A model generated the notes under the pieces. It saw nothing but the letters and a program-made list of their open reading frames with translations, was not told the DNA's origin and did no database searches. DNA of 64,000 nt from Methanobacterium subterraneum (lineage in GTDB: Archaea; Methanobacteriota; Methanobacteria; Methanobacteriales; Methanobacteriaceae), in the NCBI RefSeq assembly GCF_002813695.1, contig NZ_CP017768.1, forward strand, positions 2,040,501 to 2,104,500. The letters run 5' to 3'. The position numbers were made by a program, and so were the translations under genes. Below, one piece after another: positions 22,716 through 34,880 of the stretch. How positions within the stretch are numbered: the first letter of the stretch is position 1; each line of letters begins with the position of its first letter.

Positions 22716-25700
22716 TCATAAGAACACATCCAGTGAACTCTGTTTGGATCGGTCACTTTCAAAGAGGGAATTGATACCTGACTCTATAAGTTCAATCCTT
22801 TGCACCAGATACGGATCAATAGGGTAACGACTAGCCAATTCCTTGGATATCTCCAAATATTTAGTAACTGAACCCTTGGATATGCTCAATATAAGGTTTC
22901 CACCACAGGTACATTCACCAGTGAGTGGTATGCGACGGTATTTCTTGTTACACTTAGTGCAACGTACCTTCTGCCGGGCAAAGGCCCGTATATTACCAGC
23001 CATGTCCGGTAGGAAATGGGAGTTAAGAACTCCTTCTACCACCCCTTTCTGATCCACGGCACGTATCCTTTCTGCCAGACGGATCTGTTCATTCACCTTT
23101 TCCTTCATGGTGGGTAATGTTTTATAGAGACATATTTTAGGTCCCTGGTGTATGCTGGAAGTTTCATGGGAATAAATCAGCCCATGATACTGTTCATCCT
23201 TACCGAGCCTTTTTTTAACATTGTCCACCATGTCCACCACATCAGCTGGCTTGGCATTCTCCATGGTTTTCTGATATAGTTCTAAAGGTAACATTTCCAT
23301 GGTGTCCAGGTTATGGGATTCATCATCTATTTCCTCTGGATCAATACGGGATGACAAAACCAGTGGTGCATCCATTCGCCCCCCACGGCTACTGGGGAGG
23401 TAAACTTTGGAGAAATTAAGTAACGCATCCATGAGTAGCATTACTGAGTCTTCATCACTATCACAGTTTCTACGCTTGGCTGAGTGGAAGTAAGGATGTG
23501 CATAGCACGCTGCGGCTTTGGTAAATCCTATGATCCGGCCCAGCACTCCCGCTGAAGTGTGTGGTGCCAGTCCGACTGCCAGGTGTCCCACCAGGTCTCC
23601 TTTGGTCTTTACATTGTAGAATGGTTCCATCTCATAGAAATTTTTAAGGAGATCATCAATGAAATGTGAAACTCGCATGAGATACTCTGCACAGGCCTCG
23701 GATATTACCAAGTCCTGTATACGGAGCTCAACCACCTGATCATCATTTTTAAGCTCCTCTCCTTTGATGTCATGAGTGTATCCCATTTCACGAAGTTTTC
23801 CGGGACTTACATCTATCTCTCGAGGTATGAAATGGGTGAGTGGCAAGTCGGTGGAGTCGTGGCGGATGGTGGCATCTTTGAATGTGTAAACACCATTCTT
23901 TGCCCGGAGTATTCCCTTTTCCAGGGGTTCGGGGAATTTTTCTTCAGATATCATTCCCTGCACTCCCTTTATCTCATCCAATTTCCGCACCCCTGCATTC
24001 TTATAGGCCTTCCTGAGGAGGTTAGCCACGTTAATCCTCTTTTTTCCCGAACTGGTGGGGACAGTACGAGCCCCGCATACTGGACAGATAGCTTGCATTG
24101 ACCCCACACCACACTCAGGGTTGGTACATTTACATCTTGCTATATCAACAGTGATACTACCTTTTTTAGCCGCTTCCACAATATTCCTCCGGTTCCCACC
24201 ATTGGTTCCTATGGGGAACAGGGCATGGGGTGCGGGTTTCATCATTCGTTCTTTGGTTTTTTCAGGTCGCCCTACACGCCCACCTAGATATGTGGGTGCT
24301 TTGGCCATTATTTCCACCGGAGAAACCTGATTTAAAGCTTCCAGGGTTGATATATCATCTTCAGTGTTGAGTGGTTGGTTTATTGTGTTGAGAAGGGCAT
24401 AGGCATCGCCCTGTGCCAGAACAATTTTACCTTCACGTATCCGGTGGGGAACTCCCAAGGATTCCAGTATCCTCTTTTCCGGACCAATATTCACTTTCAA
24501 GTCCTCTTCAATGTTGATATCATCAATATCATGGTTAAGCCAGGATCGGAGTGTGTTAAGATCTTTTCTGGTCACATCATGATAGAAATATGTGTAGTCA
24601 GGGTGAAGTGGAATCTGATACTGTTTTGAAAGGTCGAATGCCCCACGAGCAGTTATTCTTTCCTGAAGATACTGGTTCAGTTCTTCTTCCTGCCCATCAT
24701 TATAGTTAGCTGATTTTTGCAGCAGCTGTATCCACCATTCCTCGCACCAGCCCGCAGGGAGCAGTTGGTGGTTGTTTCTGAGGAATTCTCCGAAGGCTAC
24801 TAACATGTCCCCCAGATAGATTATTTCCACTACCTGTGACCTTATTTTGCGAGCCTCCTCCACAGAGTCCACATTTACCACATCACCGTTTCTGAGTTTC
24901 ACAATTGGCCCATCAATACTATCACAGGGAACTACACAGTTTCCCTTACCCGGTCTCTCGATTTTCATCTGGGTTCCGACAGCTAGAAACTCAAGGATCT
25001 CCATGGTAGCCGGGTGTACACCCATGGCTGCCAGTCCTGTGTTTCTGGAACGCCCATACCTTAAACGAAAGCCCCCTTTGGTTTGAGGATAAGCTAAAAC
25101 TGGACGACCACCAATGATATCCCGCATGTATTTATCATCCACTTTGGGGGTCTCTCCCTTGGATTCTTCATCAGTTCCATCATTGTTATCTGATTTTTTG
25201 GTTTTAGAAAGATCTCCCAGCCAATCCCAGCCTTCTATCTTCAACATTTTAGCATATTTCAATACTTTGGGGGCTTTCTGGATAACACCCTCTACCAGTG
25301 CCAGGAGGGCTCCTCCCCGAAGATGGTTTGTTTCCACCCGTTCCAGATCCCGGTGGGATACTTCGACTTGATCCGTAGGTTCACCAGTGACTTCAACTGG
25401 TATGTGCTTTGCTGCGGATCGGACTTCATCAGGGGAGGGGGAGTACTGCAGGTTAGTCACTTCAGACTCGTAAAGCTCAGCTTCCTCAACATAACGCTCT
25501 ATTTCCCTATCAGTAGGTTTATAAATATCTAAATCCATACTAAGCCTAATATAATCCGCAATTAATACTGCAAGTGCTGATGCAGTTCCACCTGCACTTC
25601 TTATTGGTCCTGTGAAGTATATGGCCAGATACCAGCTCTGGTCAAAGTTCCTTTTGATGGCCACCCTGTCTATTCCTTCCAGTGGTGCAGCTACCACCCC

Positions 25701-26042
25701 CTCGGTAAGAATTGATAAGGCTGTACGCACCGCCTGGTCAGCAGCCTCCTCTTTAATTTTGTACTGGTCTTTGTTCCCTGGATCGGCCTTCATAACCTCA
25801 TCCGAGGTGACTATCTCCCGGGCCACCTCAAATGCAACTTCCTCACGGGACATTTCCTCTTCAAGTTCTTTTATGTGCTTTGCTATCCCCGGTGGGCCCA
25901 CCAGTCCTTCCACACGTTCGGCCAGGTTCTTGGCCAGAGGTATCTCTGGTTCAGTTTCAATATCATGACCCTTCTTACGGGCCTCTATGGCCACTTCATA
26001 GGCCTGTGCAGTGCCCTCTTCCAATGTTTCAAAGTATCCCAT
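22716..26042 (-). CDS. polC: DNA polymerase D large catalytic subunit (DP2)
   Basis: DP2 is the polymerising subunit of archaeal PolD, the main replicative polymerase of euryarchaea, working with the DP1 exonuclease subunit. The 1108-residue length is standard and intein-free. A Cys4 zinc site (CKCTNPECG...CPVCG) lies near residue 645 and a second (CTKC...CTCGG) near 1037. The double-psi beta-barrel active site RRNCDSDED is near residue 860. Well-studied homologues read NCDGDED, so a Gly to Ser change sits between the two catalytic Asp residues. Both Asp are kept, and this may be lineage-typical. The DP1 gene is not in the window. Confidence 0.95.
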   Translation of the reverse strand: MGYFETLEEGTAQAYEVAIEARKKGHDIETEPEIPLAKNLAERVEGLVGPPGIAKHIKELEEEMSREEVAFEVAREIVTSDEVMKADPGNKDQYKIKEEAADQAVRTALSILTEGVVAAPLEGIDRVAIKRNFDQSWYLAIYFTGPIRSAGGTASALAVLIADYIRLSMDLDIYKPTDREIERYVEEAELYESEVTNLQYSPSPDEVRSAAKHIPVEVTGEPTDQVEVSHRDLERVETNHLRGGALLALVEGVIQKAPKVLKYAKMLKIEGWDWLGDLSKTKKSDNNDGTDEESKGETPKVDDKYMRDIIGGRPVLAYPQTKGGFRLRYGRSRNTGLAAMGVHPATMEILEFLAVGTQMKIERPGKGNCVVPCDSIDGPIVKLRNGDVVNVDSVEEARKIRSQVVEIIYLGDMLVAFGEFLRNNHQLLPAGWCEEWWIQLLQKSANYNDGQEEELNQYLQERITARGAFDLSKQYQIPLHPDYTYFYHDVTRKDLNTLRSWLNHDIDDINIEEDLKVNIGPEKRILESLGVPHRIREGKIVLAQGDAYALLNTINQPLNTEDDISTLEALNQVSPVEIMAKAPTYLGGRVGRPEKTKERMMKPAPHALFPIGTNGGNRRNIVEAAKKGSITVDIARCKCTNPECGVGSMQAICPVCGARTVPTSSGKKRINVANLLRKAYKNAGVRKLDEIKGVQGMISEEKFPEPLEKGILRAKNGVYTFKDATIRHDSTDLPLTHFIPREIDVSPGKLREMGYTHDIKGEELKNDDQVVELRIQDLVISEACAEYLMRVSHFIDDLLKNFYEMEPFYNVKTKGDLVGHLAVGLAPHTSAGVLGRIIGFTKAAACYAHPYFHSAKRRNCDSDEDSVMLLMDALLNFSKVYLPSSRGGRMDAPLVLSSRIDPEEIDDESHNLDTMEMLPLELYQKTMENAKPADVVDMVDNVKKRLGKDEQYHGLIYSHETSSIHQGPKICLYKTLPTMKEKVNEQIRLAERIRAVDQKGVVEGVLNSHFLPDMAGNIRAFARQKVRCTKCNKKYRRIPLTGECTCGGNLILSISKGSVTKYLEISKELASRYPIDPYLVQRIELIESGINSLFESDRSKQSSLDVFL

Positions 26043-26359
26043 ACTAATTCCCTGACTTTTTTATATTCAAAATACTAAACACAAACAAATTAACCAATAA
26101 TAATCCTACTAAATTGTGTTAAAATCCTGTTTACTTCTAAAAAAACGATTAAAGCCCTATTGAATCTGAGATTATTTAAACTCTAATAATTCTTATTAGT
26201 CTGAAGAGAATTTATACTTTTTCAATCCACTGATCTTAAGATGTTACCGATACCACCACTACAAATATAAAGTGGTAAGGGATAACATAAAAATGAATAA
26301 AATATCTACAAAATAAGATAACTGAACATAATTTTCATGATCAATTTATGGTGATTTAA
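26043..26359. other. Divergent promoter region between polC and Sec61-beta
   Basis: No gene is seen. ACCACT...AGTGGT arms (about 26252-26273) flank an AAATATAA box that could be a promoter or operator. The last bases hold GGTGA, the ribosome binding site of the next gene. Confidence 0.45.
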
Positions 26360-26521
<162 letters not shown>

Positions 26522-26732
26522 ATACCAATATTTTTTTTATAAACTTCCCTCGAATTAGTTTAGGAGGAGTTATAAAAATTCAGGTAAATTTGAAGAATAT
26601 TTAAATGAGTGACCTGGTTCTCAAAAAAAATATTCAAATGAAATATTCAAATGTATTAAATAAATTTTTTTAAACAGAATCAGATTCTAATATTTTTTTA
26701 ATGATTTAATAAGATTTTAAGGAGTTTTTAAC

Positions 26733-28082
<1,350 letters not shown>

Positions 28083-28243
28083 TTTTTTTAAATAAAACCA
28101 GGTTTCAGATTTTTTTTAAAAATTTCCCTTTTTTATTATATTTTTGATAATTTGCTGCTTTTTTAAACACCCCTGAAAAGGAAAAATTAATATATTACTA
28201 ACAACAAACAATATTGTTAATAATTATAAAGGGAGGTGAAAAA

Positions 28244-29173
28244 ATGGTCGATATCAAAGAGATAAAAAAGATTAGAGCAGCACCATTCACATTGATGACA
28301 TCTTCGATACATGCAATTTTAGCCTTTATCGCAGCAATTCTTCTAATACTGTTCTTCGGAACTATTGCAGCTTTAATACCAGGCATGGGACTATTCGCTA
28401 GTTTCATCACATTATTGGGATTGTCCATAATTATTCTATGGCCACTAACCTCGTTCTTCCTCAATATCGTATACACATTTATTCTGGCATTACTTTACAA
28501 TGTACTTGCCGCCAGAGTAGGTGGTATTAAACTCGGCATGGAAGGAGACGAACTTAAAACAATCCCCGTGGTATCCATGGCCCTCATACTTTCATGTGTA
28601 GTCGCTATATTAACTTTTATAATGGGACTGTACATGGGTCTGGCTGGCTCCTCAATACTATCACTGTTCAGTGGAATAATTCCAATAGCAGCTAATATGG
28701 CCGCAAATACCACCAACGCCACAGATATAGCCGCACTTCCAACTGGTGCAGGTATGGCAGCAATCTCTGGAATATGGGCTTTGTTCTGGATAATTATAAT
28801 GCCAATAATTGCATTCATATTCAGCTTCATTGGATACGCACTGTTCGCACTATTCTACAACATAGTAATACCCAAAGTCGGGGGAATAAGACTAATATTC
28901 GCCGAAGCAGCCAATGGCTTTGAACTAACCAACATACCAGTTCTGCCTGCAGCAATCGCCCTATCAGTTGTATCTGCAATATTCGGGTTACTACAGGGAT
29001 TGTTAAATCTGGCTCAGTTCAGTATGATGGGAGATGTTCTAGGAGGATTCATGATGTTAATCGTTCAGATAATATCCTCATTCATCATGACCTTCATCAT
29101 AGTCGCCCTGGCCACACTAATCTACAACTTCCTGCAACCCAGAATTGGCGGAGTCAAACTGGTACTGGAATAA
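28244..29173 (+). CDS. Triple-repeat integral membrane protein A, unknown function
   Basis: The ATG at 28244 follows GGGAGGTGA with a 4-base gap, so I prefer it to earlier in-frame starts. The 309-residue protein consists of three tandem units of about 100 residues. Each has an opening hydrophilic strip (EIKKIRAAP, ELKTIPVVS, ELTNIPVLP), two or three hydrophobic helices and a closing motif of the form YN-x-[LI]-x-P-[KRQ]-[IV]-GG-[IV]-[KR]-L. I do not recognise the family by function. Its closest visible relative is the next gene, so this is a tandem paralogue pair. A T-tract follows the stop. Confidence 0.8.
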   Translation: MVDIKEIKKIRAAPFTLMTSSIHAILAFIAAILLILFFGTIAALIPGMGLFASFITLLGLSIIILWPLTSFFLNIVYTFILALLYNVLAARVGGIKLGMEGDELKTIPVVSMALILSCVVAILTFIMGLYMGLAGSSILSLFSGIIPIAANMAANTTNATDIAALPTGAGMAAISGIWALFWIIIMPIIAFIFSFIGYALFALFYNIVIPKVGGIRLIFAEAANGFELTNIPVLPAAIALSVVSAIFGLLQGLLNLAQFSMMGDVLGGFMMLIVQIISSFIMTFIIVALATLIYNFLQPRIGGVKLVLE

Positions 29174-29190
29174 ATCTCTAACCCAATTAC

Positions 29191-29210
29191 CCTTTTTTTA
29201 TTTTTTTATT
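29191..29210 (+). terminator. T-tract terminator after membrane protein A
   Basis: CCTTTTTTTATTTTTTTATT starts 18 bases after the stop codon. It is a typical archaeal T-rich termination site. Confidence 0.5.
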
Positions 29211-29363
29211 GAAATAACAAAGAGATAACTAATTTTAAGGTAACTAATTAGATCAGCATTGAAAATAGAAGGATTATAAAATAATTATAATATTTTAGTA
29301 ATCAAATTAGATAATATTGATGGATCAGTGTTTAATACACTATATAACTGGAGGTTAATACAC

Positions 29364-30266
29364 ATGGAAGAATTAAAAGAAATAAAATCTGTAGCCATTG
29401 TACCCTACACCCTGATGTCTTCCTCGATTTCAGCAGTAGTGGGTCTTATATATGCCTTAATATTAGTCATGGTGCTGGGGGTGGTGGCTGTTTTCCTACC
29501 CTCTGAAGCCAGCATCATCACCAGTATACTGATGACGTTATCCATAGCTCTTATCATTATTTTGCCAGTGGGAGGCTTTTTGCTAAGCATCTTATCTTCA
29601 TTTCTCACTGCATTCATCTACAACCAGCTGGTTCCCCGCATAGGCGGTATTAAAATAGGGATAGTTGAAATGGAAGAAATCACATCAATATCTGTGATCC
29701 CAGCTTCACTGATGTTATCACTGCTTTACACCATTATAACTTTCCTGATAATGTTGATAGTTGCACCCATACTGGTTGTGGCTTTACAGGGCGCAGCACT
29801 AGCCGCAATAAGTACCAGTACTTCGGTAGCTGGGTTAGATGGTTTAGGTGCTCTTGGAATAATTGGGATTATAATAATGATAATTGGAGTTCCCATATTG
29901 GTCTTGGTGGCCACTTTCATATCCACTGCCATCATGGCCCTGGTTTACAACTTTTTAGCTCCTCAAATTGGAGGTGTTAAGTTGAAATTCGCTTCAATAA
30001 GGGAAAACATCTTTGAAATCAAAAAAATAGCACCAATCCCCGTGGCACTTATCGGGGCCGTGGTAGTTACCATTGTTAACTTCATATTTTCATTACCATC
30101 TCTGGCCATGTACTTCGCCACTTCCAACCCCTGGGGAGGGATTGGATACTTTTTAGGGAATACCATTGGAACTTTAGTCTTTACTTTCATAATCTACACG
30201 ATTATGGCACTCCTTTACAACTTCTTAAGAAGTGTGATTGGCGGAGTAGAACTTGAACTGGAATAG
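29364..30266 (+). CDS. Triple-repeat integral membrane protein B, paralogue of A
   Basis: The ATG at 29364 has GGAGGTT 7 bases upstream and begins [21 protein letters not shown], matching the start of protein A (VDIKEIKKIRAAPFTLMTSS). The 300-residue chain repeats the same unit three times. The closing motifs are [28 protein letters not shown] and [14 protein letters not shown]. Each unit holds two or three membrane helices, about eight in total. The 190-base gap after gene A, with its own terminator, suggests separate transcription. Function unknown; a membrane scaffold or transporter-like role is only a guess. Confidence 0.8.
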   Translation: MEELKEIKSVAIVPYTLMSSSISAVVGLIYALILVMVLGVVAVFLPSEASIITSILMTLSIALIIILPVGGFLLSILSSFLTAFIYNQLVPRIGGIKIGIVEMEEITSISVIPASLMLSLLYTIITFLIMLIVAPILVVALQGAALAAISTSTSVAGLDGLGALGIIGIIIMIIGVPILVLVATFISTAIMALVYNFLAPQIGGVKLKFASIRENIFEIKKIAPIPVALIGAVVVTIVNFIFSLPSLAMYFATSNPWGGIGYFLGNTIGTLVFTFIIYTIMALLYNFLRSVIGGVELELE

Positions 30267-30453
30267 ATAGCTGGAAACTGGAATAATAATGGGATAAATA
30301 ACTAATTTAACAGGTAATAATGGTTAAAAATCCTTGAACAATGTTGGATTTTTCCATACTAATTTTTTTTAGTGTGAAATGATAGATAATAATTTATATT
30401 TTAATAATCGAAATTCTAGGGAATTAGTATAAAAAAATAAAGGAAATACCATC

Positions 30454-30864
30454 ATGACTTCTCACAAAATCAAATGTCGTAAAATTTCACGAGGCCACGT
30501 TACTGGAAGTGTGATCATTTCCCAGGAACCCCTGAGTTTTTTGGGTGGTGCTGATCCTCAGACTGGAAATATTACTGACCGTGAACACGATCTTTATCAG
30601 CAGAACATTAGTGGCAAAATCCTGGTGATCCCCTCTGGTAAGGGTTCCACTGTGGGATCCTATGTGATCTTCCAGATGGCTAAAAACAAAACTGCACCAC
30701 TGGCCATCATTGCCCTAGAAGCAGAACCCATAATCGCCACTGGAGCCATAATGGCCAGCATCCCCATGGTTGATCAGCCAGAGGAAGATGTTCTGGAAAT
30801 TTTGAAGGAAGGAGACCGGGTGGAAGTTGATGCTGATCATGGAATTATCAAGTTAAAAAAATAA
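30454..30864 (+). CDS. Aconitase X swivel-domain protein, phosphomevalonate dehydratase small subunit
   Basis: The 136-residue DUF126 protein contains the swivel-domain motifs [14 protein letters not shown] and [15 protein letters not shown]. In archaea this small subunit pairs with a large AcnX subunit to dehydrate (R)-5-phosphomevalonate to trans-anhydromevalonate phosphate. That is a step of the modified mevalonate route to isoprenoid lipids. The large subunit is not adjacent. AAAGGAAATACC is the weak ribosome binding site. It stands alone between the membrane proteins and the histidine kinase. Confidence 0.88.
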   Translation: MTSHKIKCRKISRGHVTGSVIISQEPLSFLGGADPQTGNITDREHDLYQQNISGKILVIPSGKGSTVGSYVIFQMAKNKTAPLAIIALEAEPIIATGAIMASIPMVDQPEEDVLEILKEGDRVEVDADHGIIKLKK

Positions 30865-31065
30865 TATTATTTCATTGAAATAATAAAAATCATTTAAGGT
30901 AAAATTGATCAATAAGTGATAAAATAATATTATAACCTAATTAAAGCCCTTATGAATTAAATAAACTATTGAAAAATATTTATAGTTTAGGAAAGATAGT
31001 AAATGTAATATTTTCATGAATTATTTGCAATAATCTACCCTCACTAATAATAAATCGGAGGATCT

Positions 31066-32841
31066 ATGCTCCTATTCTCCATCATATCCCTGATAATTTC
31101 AGTTAGCTGTTTATTCATGGGAAACTTCATTTACTACCGGAACCCCCATAACCAGCTGAATCAAGTGTTGGCTCTTTTCAGCCTTTTTATTGGATATTTA
31201 GCCTTCACTGATTTTGGAGGTACGTACGTAACAACTGCGGAACAGGCTTACTGGTGGATCAAAGCCGCTTTCCCCTGGATGTTCACAGCTTCTTTCTTTA
31301 TTCACTTAGCCCTTTTATCCACCGAAAAGTTCAACATTTTATCCCGAAAAATAACCTATATTATAATATATCTTCCCTCTGCTATTTTAGCTATTATAAA
31401 CCTCACCACCCCCTCAATCACCCAGGGAGTTCAGATGGGATACTGGGGATGGACTTACATTCCCGCTGACTCAGTTGCCTATTCACTGACACTGCTTTGG
31501 ACATTATCGCTGGCTTTCATAAGTGCAATCCTGGTTCTGAATTATTATCTTAAATCATTAGGAATAAAACGTCAGCAAGCTAAATACATCTTCCTAGGAG
31601 TGTACCTACCCCTGATTTCAGGTGTGCTAACCGAATTCATCCTACCTTTCATGTCTCTCCCCGCACCAAGCATTCTTAACCTGCTTATGGCCCTGGGAAT
31701 TGGCTTCATTGCATATGGGATCTGGAAATTCAAGTTACCCCAGCTGACATCTTCCATGATTTCCGATAGAATCCTCTCCACCATGTCAAACTTTCTTTTC
31801 TTACTGGATGAGGAAAGAAAAATCATTCACGTTAACTTTAAAGCCATTGAATTATCTGGTTACCGCGAAAGTGAACTACTGGGCCAACCATTGGATTTCG
31901 TTTTTCCCCACATAAATCGCTCTGATTCTTATTCAAAATCCCTTGAAAATCTTGAAACCTTTCTTAATTCAAAACAAAGGGAAATACCAGTATTAGCTTC
32001 CACATCCATAATTAAGACTGCTAAACATGATGTTTTAGGATTGGTATTGGTGGGTAGTGACATCAGCCAACTTAAAGAAGCTGAAAAAGAAAGGGATCGT
32101 TACCGGGAACATTTGGAGGAATTAGTGGAAGAAAGAACCAAAGAATTGGAAAAAACCAACAGAAAACTTAAAAAAGAGATTATTGCCCATGAAAAGGCCG
32201 AAGAAGAGCTTAAAGATTCCCTGGATGAGAAGGAGATACTGGTAAAGGAAATCCATCACCGGGTGAAAAACAATCTCATGATTATTTCCAGCCTCCTGAA
32301 CCTTCAGTCACACTATATAACCGATGAAAAATCCCTAAACATCTTTAAAGAAAGTCAAAACAGAGCCAAATCTATGGCCTTAATTCATGAACGACTTTAC
32401 CGGACTGACAGTATGAGAAGAATTGATTTCGATGATTATATCCATACATTGGCCACTGATCTCTTCCATATTTATCGTTTAGGTCCTGGAATAAATCTTA
32501 CCCTTGATTTGGAGTCAGTTAAATTGGATGTTAACAGTGCCATTCCCCTTGGCCTCATAGTCAACGAACTAGTAACCAATAGTCTCAAATATGCATTTCC
32601 TGATGGTAAGGGAGAGTTATCCATTAAATTTAGGAGTCTTAATAGGGGAGATGAATTTGAACTGGTGATCAGTGATAATGGGGTGGGTTTCCCCCAAGAC
32701 CTGGACTTCCGAAAGGTAGATTCTCTGGGGTTGCAGTTAGTGTGTAATTTAACCAACCAGTTGAATGGCACCATAGATTTGGACAATACCCATGGAACCA
32801 TGTTCACAATTCGTTTCAAAGAATCAAAATATGCCAAATAA
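31066..32841 (+). CDS. Sensor histidine kinase with 7TM N-terminus and PAS domain (HisKA_2 type)
   Basis: The 591-residue protein has several parts. Residues 1-220 contain about seven hydrophobic helices (his_kinase_N 7TM type). A PAS domain spans roughly 230-335. A coiled coil rich in Glu/Lys runs 345-383. A HisKA_2 phospho-acceptor helix follows (EIHHRVKNNLMIISSLLNLQ, His396-His397). The HATPase_c domain has NELVTNSLKYAF near 497 and DNGVGFP near 536. It should sense a membrane or lipid signal plus a PAS ligand. GGAGG lies 5 bases before the ATG. No response regulator is adjacent, usual for methanogen kinases of this type. The neighbouring membrane proteins could be targets or unrelated. 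Confidence 0.92.
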   Translation: MLLFSIISLIISVSCLFMGNFIYYRNPHNQLNQVLALFSLFIGYLAFTDFGGTYVTTAEQAYWWIKAAFPWMFTASFFIHLALLSTEKFNILSRKITYIIIYLPSAILAIINLTTPSITQGVQMGYWGWTYIPADSVAYSLTLLWTLSLAFISAILVLNYYLKSLGIKRQQAKYIFLGVYLPLISGVLTEFILPFMSLPAPSILNLLMALGIGFIAYGIWKFKLPQLTSSMISDRILSTMSNFLFLLDEERKIIHVNFKAIELSGYRESELLGQPLDFVFPHINRSDSYSKSLENLETFLNSKQREIPVLASTSIIKTAKHDVLGLVLVGSDISQLKEAEKERDRYREHLEELVEERTKELEKTNRKLKKEIIAHEKAEEELKDSLDEKEILVKEIHHRVKNNLMIISSLLNLQSHYITDEKSLNIFKESQNRAKSMALIHERLYRTDSMRRIDFDDYIHTLATDLFHIYRLGPGINLTLDLESVKLDVNSAIPLGLIVNELVTNSLKYAFPDGKGELSIKFRSLNRGDEFELVISDNGVGFPQDLDFRKVDSLGLQLVCNLTNQLNGTIDLDNTHGTMFTIRFKESKYAK

Positions 32842-33009
32842 AATGATAATACCTGATTTTGTATAAATTAATGATAAATTAGCTTAGAAAATAGCACTAT
32901 AGCACTTATCTATTTGAGAGTTAAACCAACTCTTAAAAAAAACTAATTTTTGGAAGATAAAAAAGAAAGTAAAAAAATTAAGAAAAAATTTAATTTAAAA
33001 AAAAATAAT

Positions 33010-33423
33010 TTAATCTTCCACTTCTACTTTTTTACGGCCATTTTCCCTGATTTCAGCACCTATAAATCCTCCAACAACACCCAGAACTCCGCCTAGGAAG
33101 ATAGAGAATAAAGTGATAAATAGACCTGCAATCAGAGTCATAGCACCGGCCACCATACCAACCTTAGTAAATAGAAGTCCTATTATGGCACTTAAAGCCC
33201 CAAAGCCAGCCATGAAGAGAATTCCTATGATGAGTCCACCTATAATTCCAGTTAACCCACCTTCAATTGGTGCGTCCTTTTTATCCCCACGTCCAATGTA
33301 GGTTGCCATTAAACCCCCAATTATAGGACCTAAAAAGAATAGGGGAAAGACAGAAATTGTTAAGACTATGGTTAAAACCGCATTGATAAGGGATCCCACA
33401 GCCACTGCTTTCCAATCTACCAT
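33010..33423 (-). CDS. DUF5518-like small membrane protein 1
   Basis: The 137-residue protein has four hydrophobic helices and a Gly-rich pattern. Its N-terminus, [17 protein letters not shown], resembles the next paralogues ([20 protein letters not shown]). A short [17 protein letters not shown] loop after helix two and a charged C-tail ([12 protein letters not shown]) mark it. AAGGAGTGATATGA gives the ribosome binding site. It is first in a row of four related minus-strand genes. DUF5518 proteins are common in Methanobacteriales; their function is unknown. Confidence 0.7.
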   Translation of the reverse strand: MVDWKAVAVGSLINAVLTIVLTISVFPLFFLGPIIGGLMATYIGRGDKKDAPIEGGLTGIIGGLIIGILFMAGFGALSAIIGLLFTKVGMVAGAMTLIAGLFITLFSIFLGGVLGVVGGFIGAEIRENGRKKVEVED

Positions 33424-33482
33424 TCATATCACTCCTTAATGCGTATTCCCTATTATATATCCCTGATTTATTTCATTATTAT

Positions 33483-33920
33483 TTATTCATCATTATCTTC
33501 AGAAGAGGATGTTTCTTCAGAATCATCTTCCAATATTGCATCTACCGCCTGTTGTCTGGTCTTCATCACTGAACCTAGGATCCCACCACCAAGGCCTATA
33601 AGAATGTACACCGGTATAGAACCTAATGAATAGATGATTAGACCCCCTACTATCCTTTCAGAGAATCCTGAAATTGCATAGATTATTAGGACGTAGATTA
33701 TTCCGGTGAAAAGTCCCATTAAAGCTCCGTGTACTGCCCCGATCTTAATGTTCTGGTTGGCCATGTATCCCACCACCACTCCAGCTATTATCAGGGCAAT
33801 CACACCCCCCACTAAGGGGATAAACATTCCAAAAACAACAACCAGTACCACGGCCAGTACTGTTCCAATGAGAATAACTTTTTGATCGATCATGATTTTT
33901 ACCTTCATATCTCCACTCAT
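33483..33920 (-). CDS. DUF5518-like small membrane protein 2
   Basis: The 145-residue protein has about four helices, the NQNIKIGAVHGALMGLFTG loop shared in form with its neighbours ([24 protein letters not shown]) and a very acidic C-tail (EDDSEETSSSEDNDE). The start is uncertain: ATG at 33920, or the later MIDQKVILIG preceded by AAGGT. It lies about 60 bases upstream of protein 1 on the same strand. Function unknown. Confidence 0.7.
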   Translation of the reverse strand: MSGDMKVKIMIDQKVILIGTVLAVVLVVVFGMFIPLVGGVIALIIAGVVVGYMANQNIKIGAVHGALMGLFTGIIYVLIIYAISGFSERIVGGLIIYSLGSIPVYILIGLGGGILGSVMKTRQQAVDAILEDDSEETSSSEDNDE

Positions 33921-34066
33921 TTAGCAATATGAACCTTAGTATCTTGCCCTTAATAGTTAATGAATGTATTATATTATATTTTTTGAGTTTTGAGAAATAT
34001 AGTTTTGCTAAAAAAATAGGGGAAATAAAATAAAAATTCTAATATATCTGATTTTGACTTTGTTTT

Positions 34067-34429
34067 TTATGCTTCTCCTTTTATCATGGCTCCAATGGCC
34101 CCGCCAATGGCCATCAGGATCATAACTCCAAAGAAGGCTATAAACAGGAATATTGAAGTCACTGTGGCCGCTGCGAATCCCAGTATGCCTAGAATTATGG
34201 TTCCAAATATGAGCATGAGTATGGACAGTACTATGGCTCCAAATAAACCAGATACTGCTCCGTTTGCCATACCATTACCGGCAGTTCCCCCCACCATGTA
34301 ACCAACAACCATTCCAGCTAAGATGAGGCCAATAACCGAACCCACTGCAGGTATTATCACTGCGAAGATGGCTCCTAGAACTATGGATAAAATGAATCCT
34401 ACAACTACTGCTCCCCATTCAATGTCCAT
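34067..34429 (-). CDS. DUF5518-like small membrane protein 3
   Basis: The 120-residue, strongly hydrophobic protein has four helices and the [19 protein letters not shown] loop. It ends [14 protein letters not shown], nearly the same as protein 4, so the two are recent paralogues. GAGGTGAAAAA precedes the ATG. Many small residues (Gly, Ala, Val, Ile) suggest tightly packed helices. Function unknown. Confidence 0.72.
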   Translation of the reverse strand: MDIEWGAVVVGFILSIVLGAIFAVIIPAVGSVIGLILAGMVVGYMVGGTAGNGMANGAVSGLFGAIVLSILMLIFGTIILGILGFAAATVTSIFLFIAFFGVMILMAIGGAIGAMIKGEA

Positions 34430-34484
34430 TTTTTCACCTCTTATTTATGAAAAAAAATAAAAAAATAGAAAAATTTGGATTTTT

Positions 34485-34838
34485 CTATGCTTCTCCTTTA
34501 ATTGCGGCTCCGATGGCTCCACCGATAGCACCGATAATTGCTTCAATTATGACTGCTATTATCAATGCTACTATGCCTACGCCTACTCCAGCTAATCCAG
34601 CCACTGCTCCACCGATAACCATTGCTAGGATTCCAACGATTATACCTGCTACAATCCCTACCAGTGCTCCGTGAATAGCTCCGTTTGCATAGCCTCCACC
34701 AACAGTGTAACCGACGTATATGGTTGCGATTAGATAAGCAATTATGCTCCATCCTGGAAGAACCATATCAATGATCAGTCCCAGTATTACTGCAATCACT
34801 AAACCAATTATAACTGGAGTCCATTTTACTTCTACCAT
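34485..34838 (-). CDS. DUF5518-like small membrane protein 4
   Basis: GGGAGGTGAAAACT precedes the ATG at 34838, so the protein starts MVEVKWTPVIIG and has 117 residues; an upstream in-frame GTG lies inside the ribosome binding site itself. It has four helices, the GYTVGGGYANGAIHGALVG loop and the [14 protein letters not shown] end shared with protein 3. It lies 55 bases upstream of protein 3, likely in one operon. Function unknown. Confidence 0.72.
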   Translation of the reverse strand: MVEVKWTPVIIGLVIAVILGLIIDMVLPGWSIIAYLIATIYVGYTVGGGYANGAIHGALVGIVAGIIVGILAMVIGGAVAGLAGVGVGIVALIIAVIIEAIIGAIGGAIGAAIKGEA

Positions 34839-34880
34839 AGTTTTCACCTCCCTCTAGTTCTAAAGTAAACATAACCTTAA

